Under the pieces are notes generated by a model. The model did not search any database and was not told where the DNA came from. It saw only the letters and a program-made list of their open reading frames with translations. From Lentzea cavernae (GTDB lineage: Bacteria; Actinomycetota; Actinomycetes; Mycobacteriales; Pseudonocardiaceae), in assembly GCF_014653695.1 (NCBI RefSeq), contig NZ_BNAR01000010.1, positions 186,001 to 250,000 on the forward strand: DNA of 64,000 bases, written 5' to 3'. A program made the translations under genes and the position numbers. This document shows, piece after piece, positions 58,652 to 64,000 of the stretch. Position 1 is the first letter of the stretch. Each line of letters starts with the position of its first letter.

Positions 58652-61639
58652 CTACTCGAGCAGACCCCGGTCGTACGCGATCGCCACGGCCTCCGCGCGC
58701 CGCGACGCCCCCAGCTTGGCCATGATGCGGGAAAGGTGCACGGAAACGGTCTTCTCGCTGATGTAGAGCTCCTCGCCGACCTCGCGGTTCGTCCGTCCCG
58801 AGGCCACCAGGCCGAGCACGTCGCGTTCGCGCGGGGTGAAGAGGTCGACCTGCTCGCGCACCGGTTCGTCAGCCCTGAGGGTGATGCGGGCCCTCTTGGC
58901 GCACGACGCGACGGCCTCGGCCAGCGGAACGGCCTTGAGGTTCGTCGCCACCTCGTCGGCCGGGCGGAGCTGCTCGGCGGCCTCGTCGCGGCGGTCCGCG
59001 CCCAGCAACGCCTCCGCGAGCCGCCACCGGCACAGCGCCTGCTCGTACGCGACCCCGTAGCCGAACTCGTCGACCGCCGCCTGCCACAGGACCGGGTCTC
59101 CCGCACCGTGCAGCCGCGACTCCTCGGCGTTGGCGCGGGCCAGCCAGGCACGTCCCTCCGGGCCGAGGGTGCCGGCACGGGGCTTGCCGTTGCGCGCGGT
59201 CAGCCGCACGTGCTCGGCGAGCTCGTGACCTGCCGCGACAGCGTTCTTCTCGGCCTCGGCGTCACGCTTGCGGCGGGCCTTCGCGGCGATCTCGGCGTGC
59301 GCCGCGATGCCGATCGCGCCGATCCTGATGCCCGCGAGCATCCACGGCCCGCCGAGCTTGCGCGCCCACTCCAGCGCGTCCGTGACGCGCTCGACCGCCA
59401 GTTCCGGACGGCCGCGCCACAACGCGAGCTCCGCGCCCGTACCGCCGGTGATCAGCGCGATCTGGATGTCGCGGTGCCAGTCGCTGCGCAGCTTCGTGAT
59501 CATCCGCTCGGACTCGGCCAGGTCACCGCGCGAGACCGTGAGGTGCGTGCTCGCCGACGCCAGCCGGGCCAGCACCGTCGACGACACCGACATGCCGGGC
59601 GGTTCGCTGGCCCACGCCGCGTAGTCCCAGTCGCCGACGTAGTAGTGCACCAGCACCTGCAGGATGCGGATCTCCAGCCCGAACGTGCTCCACGTCAGTC
59701 CGGTCTCCTTGGCCCTGTCCCCCGCCAGGTTGAAGACGCGCGCGGACTCGGCCAGCTCACCGCGGTCGTAGTGCATCAGGCCGTAGTAGTACCAAGCCCT
59801 CAGCTCGTTGTTGAACGCTCCGACCTCGCGTGCGCACTCGATCGCGCGCTCGAAGCTGTTCTTCGCCTCGTCCGGCCGGTTCGCGTGGTCGTCGAGGATC
59901 GCCAGGGTGCCCAGGCCGTCCGCGACCGCTCCCGGCGCGTTCGCCGTCTGACCGTCCGCGATCGCGAGCTCGGCGGCTTCGCGTGCGGCGGCGTCCTCGC
60001 GTTGCTGGCGCAGGGAAGAGGCCTTGCCGGCGAACGCACGGGCGCGGGTGGGGCTGGGCTCGCGGTCCTGCACGAGCGCGAACGCCTTGCCGAGGACCAG
60101 GAAGTGCTCCTCCTCGTTGCCGTCGAGGACCGAGAGCGCCTGCGAGAGGCGCAGCCAGATCTCGGCGGCCTCCTCCGGCGTCTGCCCGGCCCTGATCGCC
60201 TTGGTCGCGCTGCGGGCGAACGCCACGGCCCGTTCCGGCTGGCCCGCCGTGCCCGCGACCCAGGACGCGCGCCGGAGCAGCACCGACTCGTCCACATCGG
60301 ACGGACGGTCGGCCTCGGCGACGGCGTCCCACAGGTTGAGCGCCTTCTCCAGGTACCGCAACGACTCCGCGGGCGCGCCCGCGCGTTCGGCCTCCTTGGA
60401 GGCGTTGATCGAGGCCTTCAACGCCTGCGGCAGGTCGTGGCTCTGGAAGGCGTGGTGGGCCAGTGCCGCCGAGGCACCGCGTTCGTCGAGGTGCCGGGCC
60501 AGGTGGTGGGCGTAGGCGGCGTGCAGCCGCACCCGTTCGCCGGGCAGCAGGTCGCCGTAGACGGCCTCGCGGACCAGGGCGTGGCGGAAGGCGTAGACCT
60601 CGTCGTCGTGCACGACGAAGAGGTGGTGCTGGACCAGCTCGCGCAACGCCGTGTCGAACGCGATGTCCGTCATGCCGGAGACCTCGTGCAACCGGAAGTG
60701 CCGCACCCGGCGGCCCCGGACCGACGCGACGCGGATGACGTGCTGCGCCTCGGGACTGAGGCTCTCGACCCGGCTCAGCAGCACGTCGGCGAGCGCGGAC
60801 GGCAACGACCTGGCGTCGTCGCAGGTGGCCACCGCGATGAGCTCCTCGGCGAAGAAGGCGTTGCCCTCGGAGCGTTCCGCGACCTGCTGCAGGACGTCGG
60901 CCGGCAGGTCGTCGGACAGCGCCTCGACGAACCGGCGGGCGTCGGCGGCGTTGAACGGCGTGAGGTCCAGGCGGTCGACGGCGGGCAGCCGGACCAGCTC
61001 GGACAGCAAGGGGCGCAACGGATGGCTGCGGTGCAGGTCGTCCGCGCGGTAGGTGCCGACGACCAGCAGGCGCTGGGAACGCAGGCGGGACAACAGGAAC
61101 GACAGCAGGTACCGGGTGGACGCGTCGGCCCAGTGCAGGTCCTCGACGACGAGCAGCACGCGCTGCCGTTCGGAGAGGTCACCGAGGAGCCCGAGCACGG
61201 CGTCGAACAGCTGGAGCTGTCCCACGTCCTGCTCGGGCCTGCGTCCCGGGATCAGGCTCGGCGCGATCATGCCCTCGGTGCCGGGCTCGCGTTCGGCGGG
61301 CAACGCCAGCTGCGGCAGCAACATCGCGAGCGCGGGCCGGTTCGCCACGTCGCTCTTCAACGTGCCGAGCGCCTCGGCGAACGGCAGGTACGGCAGGCCG
61401 GTCTCGCCGGCGTCGAGACACCGTCCCATGAGGACGAGGGTGTCGTCGGCACTGGCGGCCAGCTCGTCGATCAACCGCGTCTTGCCGACACCGGCGTCTC
61501 CCGCGAGCAGCACCGCCCCCGCGGTGCCCTCCCCGGCCTGGGCCAATGCGGCACGCAACCGGTCCAGTTCCCGATCGCGTGCGACCAACGGGATTCCGGA
61601 ACCGAGGCGCGCCACAGGAGGCATGCTGTCACACGTCAT
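58652..61639 (-). CDS. LAL-type LuxR regulator
   Basis: 995-aa large ATP-binding regulator of the LuxR family. N-terminal ATPase domain with GDAGVGKTR Walker A (about residue 50) and LLVVEDLHWADA; middle about 450-900 is TPR-like; C-terminal LuxR HTH FTPRERDVLGLVASGRTNREVGEELYISEKTVSVHLSRIMAKLG. Such regulators control secondary metabolism or sugar use. ATG 61639 is supported by a 4-nt overlap with the stop of the 51-aa ORF before it. It may control the ABC genes downstream. Confidence 0.93.
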   Translation of the reverse strand: MTCDSMPPVARLGSGIPLVARDRELDRLRAALAQAGEGTAGAVLLAGDAGVGKTRLIDELAASADDTLVLMGRCLDAGETGLPYLPFAEALGTLKSDVANRPALAMLLPQLALPAEREPGTEGMIAPSLIPGRRPEQDVGQLQLFDAVLGLLGDLSERQRVLLVVEDLHWADASTRYLLSFLLSRLRSQRLLVVGTYRADDLHRSHPLRPLLSELVRLPAVDRLDLTPFNAADARRFVEALSDDLPADVLQQVAERSEGNAFFAEELIAVATCDDARSLPSALADVLLSRVESLSPEAQHVIRVASVRGRRVRHFRLHEVSGMTDIAFDTALRELVQHHLFVVHDDEVYAFRHALVREAVYGDLLPGERVRLHAAYAHHLARHLDERGASAALAHHAFQSHDLPQALKASINASKEAERAGAPAESLRYLEKALNLWDAVAEADRPSDVDESVLLRRASWVAGTAGQPERAVAFARSATKAIRAGQTPEEAAEIWLRLSQALSVLDGNEEEHFLVLGKAFALVQDREPSPTRARAFAGKASSLRQQREDAAAREAAELAIADGQTANAPGAVADGLGTLAILDDHANRPDEAKNSFERAIECAREVGAFNNELRAWYYYGLMHYDRGELAESARVFNLAGDRAKETGLTWSTFGLEIRILQVLVHYYVGDWDYAAWASEPPGMSVSSTVLARLASASTHLTVSRGDLAESERMITKLRSDWHRDIQIALITGGTGAELALWRGRPELAVERVTDALEWARKLGGPWMLAGIRIGAIGIAAHAEIAAKARRKRDAEAEKNAVAAGHELAEHVRLTARNGKPRAGTLGPEGRAWLARANAEESRLHGAGDPVLWQAAVDEFGYGVAYEQALCRWRLAEALLGADRRDEAAEQLRPADEVATNLKAVPLAEAVASCAKRARITLRADEPVREQVDLFTPRERDVLGLVASGRTNREVGEELYISEKTVSVHLSRIMAKLGASRRAEAVAIAYDRGLLE

Positions 61640-61791
61640 GAGCTGGTGCTGCTGTGTTTTCCCGAGGTGCGGTGCATCACCCGGCTGATCCACGACGGCA
61701 TGTCGCGGTTCGCCCGGCGCCAGTTGCACACGGCGTTGCCACGCCGGTAGTCGATTTCCGCCTTGATCGCCTCAGGGGTCCATTCGGTCAT
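61636..61791 (-). CDS. 51-aa protein overlapping the LAL regulator start
   Basis: ATG to TGA frame of 51 aa. It starts MTEWTPEAIKAEIDYRRG, is basic in the middle (CNWRRANRDMPSWISRVMHRT) and ends SGKHSSTSS. Its stop overlaps the LAL start (ATGA), so the pair is translationally coupled. TGAGG precedes the ATG by 4 nt. Codon bias is good. No similarity recognised; could be a cofactor, inhibitor or leader for the regulator. Confidence 0.7.
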   Translation of the reverse strand: MTEWTPEAIKAEIDYRRGNAVCNWRRANRDMPSWISRVMHRTSGKHSSTSS

Positions 61792-61861
61792 GGACCTCAG
61801 AGTCGTCCTGAGGCCTCACCCCGGGCATCGGGCGATCACGCAGTCCCGCGCGCAGGACCCC

Positions 61862-64000
61862 TTACCCGACGGTGACGACCCGCGCGCGAGCCAGCCGGGC
61901 CCTCACCCCGTCGGCCTCCGGCGCTCCCAGCTCGGTGAACAGGGCCAGCGCCCGCTGCCAGTGCGCCGCCGCCCCCGCCGCGCCCAGCCGCTCGAACACC
62001 GCCGCGAGCCGGTCGTGCGCCAGCGCCTGGTGGTACGGGGAGACGGCGTCGCACGCCACGGCCAGCGCCGTACGTGCCGAGGACAGCGCGCCGTCCGTGT
62101 CCCCGGTCTCCAGCAGGGCCGTGGAGATGTCGGTGTGGCAGGCCGCTTCCCCGCACTGCTCGCCGACCTCGTGGTACATCCGCAACGCCACCCGCAGCCA
62201 CGGCATCGCGTCGCCGAACCGCTGGGTGCTCAGGTACAGCAGCCCGAGGTGGTGGTGCGCGTTCGCCTCGGCCCACTTCGAGCCCGCGATCCGCGAGATC
62301 TCCATGGCCTCGCGGTAGTGCGCCTCGGCCTCCTCGTGCCTGCCCAGGTCCTGCAACGTGCCGGCGACGGTCGTCAGCGCACGCGCCTGCTGGTGCACGT
62401 CCTCCTTGCGGCGGGCCACTTCCAGCGCGCCCTGCTGGGCCTGCAGGGCCTCCTCGAAGCGTTCGAACTGCAGCAGCGCGACGCCGAGGTTGAACTGCAT
62501 GACGAACCGGGCGTCGTCGTCGTTCAGGGCGATGGCGGCCTGCAACGCGGCCTCGGTGAGGCGCAGCGAGGTCTCGCGTTCGGTCCGCAGCCACAGGTAC
62601 CGCGACAAGGTGTACGGCAGCTGCCACGCGTGGACGTGCCAGCCCGAGGCCGCGGCGAGCTCGGCGGCGGCGATCAGGTTGGCGCGTTCGGCGTCGAACC
62701 AGGCGGTCGCGTCCGCGGGGCCGGAGATCGACGGCACGTGGACGGGTCTGTGCTCCGGTGCGACCAAGACGCTGCCGCGGTTGATCGGCAGCAGGCCGTC
62801 CGCGAGGTCGGCGCAGTGCAGGTAGTAGTCGAGCATCCGGCCGGTGGCGGCCCGGCGCTCCGGTTCGGACAGCTCCCCCGCCAGCGTCTTCGTGTAGACG
62901 CGGACGATGTCGTGCGCGACGTACCTGCCGGGTTCGCTGACGGACAGCAGGTTCGCGGCCGTCACCGCGTCCAGCGCGCGTTGGGCCTGCAACAACGGCA
63001 CGTCACCCAGCGCGGCGACCACGTGCGGCGTGAGGTCCGCGCCGGGGTGCAGGCCGATGATCGCCAGCAGCCGCGACGGCTCCTCGGCCAGCGCACGGCG
63101 CGAGGCGTCCAGAGCGGCGCGCACGGTGCCTTCGCCGTCTTCCAGGCCGAGTGCGGCCAGCCGGCCCTGCTCGTCCTGCAGTTCCTCGACCAGTTCGGCC
63201 ACGCGCAGACGGGGCGACACGGCGAGACGGGCGGCCGCGATGCGCAACGCGAGCGGTAAGCCGTCGCACAGCTCGGCCAGTTCACGCAGGGCGTGCGCCT
63301 CGATGTCGGACCGGCCGGCGATGCGGTCCAGCACGGCGACGGCCGCGTCCGGGTCGAGCATGTCCAGCTCGATCAGCTTCGCCTCGACCTGCGCGACGAG
63401 CCCGACCAGCCGGCGGCGGGAAGTCACGACGACGCAGGAAGGCGCGCCCGGCAGCAACGGCAGCAGGTCCGCCGAGCTGCGGACGTTGTCGAGCATCACG
63501 AGCATCCGGCGGTCTGCCAGCAACGTGCGCAGCAACGCCGAGCGCTCGTCGACCGAGACCGGGGTGTCGCTCGCCGGGACCCCCAGCGCTCGCAGGAACC
63601 GGTTGAGCACCTCGCCGATCTCGAGCGGCTCGCGGTTCGGGTCGTACCCGTGCACGTCGACGTAGAGCTGCCCGTCCGGGAACTCCTCCCGCACCCGGTG
63701 CGCCCAGTGCAGGGCCAGCGCCGTCTTGCCCACCCCCGGCGGACCGGTCACCAGCACCACCGGGCCGCCGGGGCCGCGCAGCAACGCGTCCATGCCCGCC
63801 ACCTCCACGTCCCGGCCGACCAGCGACACGGGGGCGCGGGGCAGCTGCGCGGGGATCGTCACCGGCGCCGGTTCGGGCGCGGAGGGCTGGTGCGGCACGC
63901 GGACCGGCGCGCGTTCCGGTTCGGGGCTGTCCCCCGCCAGCACGGCCTGGTGCACGCGGCGCAGTTCCGGACCCGGCTCGACACCGAGCTCCTCGATCAG
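61862..64000 (-). CDS. SARP-family regulator with NB-ARC and TPR (partial)
   Basis: Visible 712 residues of a larger AfsR-like protein whose start lies beyond the window. The first visible residues (LIEELGVEPGPELRRVHQAVLAGD) are the end of a bacterial transcriptional activator domain, so a SARP DNA-binding part lies outside. Then an NB-ARC-type ATPase (LVTGPPGVGKTALALHWAH, MLVMLDNVRSSADLLPLLPG, LVVTSRRRL-like) and TPR-like repeats to the end. SARP regulators switch on antibiotic or other specialised pathways; the target is not in this window. Confidence 0.92.
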   Translation of the reverse strand: MIEELGVEPGPELRRVHQAVLAGDSPEPERAPVRVPHQPSAPEPAPVTIPAQLPRAPVSLVGRDVEVAGMDALLRGPGGPVVLVTGPPGVGKTALALHWAHRVREEFPDGQLYVDVHGYDPNREPLEIGEVLNRFLRALGVPASDTPVSVDERSALLRTLLADRRMLVMLDNVRSSADLLPLLPGAPSCVVVTSRRRLVGLVAQVEAKLIELDMLDPDAAVAVLDRIAGRSDIEAHALRELAELCDGLPLALRIAAARLAVSPRLRVAELVEELQDEQGRLAALGLEDGEGTVRAALDASRRALAEEPSRLLAIIGLHPGADLTPHVVAALGDVPLLQAQRALDAVTAANLLSVSEPGRYVAHDIVRVYTKTLAGELSEPERRAATGRMLDYYLHCADLADGLLPINRGSVLVAPEHRPVHVPSISGPADATAWFDAERANLIAAAELAAASGWHVHAWQLPYTLSRYLWLRTERETSLRLTEAALQAAIALNDDDARFVMQFNLGVALLQFERFEEALQAQQGALEVARRKEDVHQQARALTTVAGTLQDLGRHEEAEAHYREAMEISRIAGSKWAEANAHHHLGLLYLSTQRFGDAMPWLRVALRMYHEVGEQCGEAACHTDISTALLETGDTDGALSSARTALAVACDAVSPYHQALAHDRLAAVFERLGAAGAAAHWQRALALFTELGAPEADGVRARLARARVVTVG

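Overview
The window is high-GC actinomycete DNA with a third-position GC bias in every gene and no phage, insertion sequence or CRISPR array. Lsr2, an ECF sigma factor, PopR/ClgR-, SARP- and LAL-type regulators, leaderless -10 boxes and a lasso-peptide cluster all point to a filamentous actinobacterium. Gene style and a Lentzea/Saccharothrix-like dispersed repeat suggest Pseudonocardiaceae, but that genus-level placement is inference.

Layout. 0.1-4.3 kb: a compact RiPP locus on the minus strand. It holds a 46-aa lasso precursor (4094-4234), an AsnB-type lasso cyclase, a fused RRE-protease B protein, and then, with only a short gap, two ClpP subunits. One ClpP has an intact Ser-His-Asp triad and the other has Ala for the catalytic Ser. 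A PopR/ClgR-type regulator ending in Ala-Ala converges on them. This is the most interesting part of the window. 4.4-13.8 kb: carbon-control region with a ROK regulator, a degenerate nucleotide-cyclase-fold protein, an SMP-30/mutarotase-like pair, an SNase-like/CBM2 lipoprotein, and a mannose-family PTS operon (EIIB, fused EIIC-EIID, EIIA, ceramidase-like hydrolase). A convergent GntR/UTRA gene follows the PTS operon, whose promoter is covered by a perfect GntR-type palindrome. 13.9-14.3 and 54.6-55.1 kb: two copies of a ~430-bp structured intergenic repeat. 14.6-20.5 kb: an unusual tRNA with anticodon CAA, csoR, lsr2, fused aminodeoxychorismate synthase, an ECF sigma factor with a membrane partner, and a metallophosphoesterase.

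20.6-35.5 kb: a polyamine operon (group IV decarboxylase, speD, speE), an S9 peptidase, a heterodimeric ABC exporter, a cyclopropane-synthase-type lipid methyltransferase with a DUF1295 reductase-like protein, and gcvT-glyA behind a tandem glycine riboswitch. 36.9-43.9 kb: acyl-CoA metabolism (CaiB/BaiF protein, acyl-CoA dehydrogenase, thiolase, FadB-type fusion) next to an AraC regulator. 44-49.7 kb: small envelope proteins, a very long hairpin next to 21-bp tandem repeats, a LacI regulator, an ACT-GNAT fusion and a secreted phytase-like esterase. 49.7-54.3 kb: a cellobiose-type operon (binding protein, two permeases, GH1 beta-glucosidase) with a LacI/CebR-type operator. 55.2-64 kb: an FtsX/MacB-type ABC transporter, a 995-aa LAL regulator preceded by an overlapping 51-aa ORF, and a SARP regulator cut by the window edge.

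Start sites were chosen from ribosome-binding sites, 4-nt stop/start overlaps and leaderless promoters (TANNNT-like box 6 nt before the start codon). Functions come from reading motifs by eye; no database search was run.
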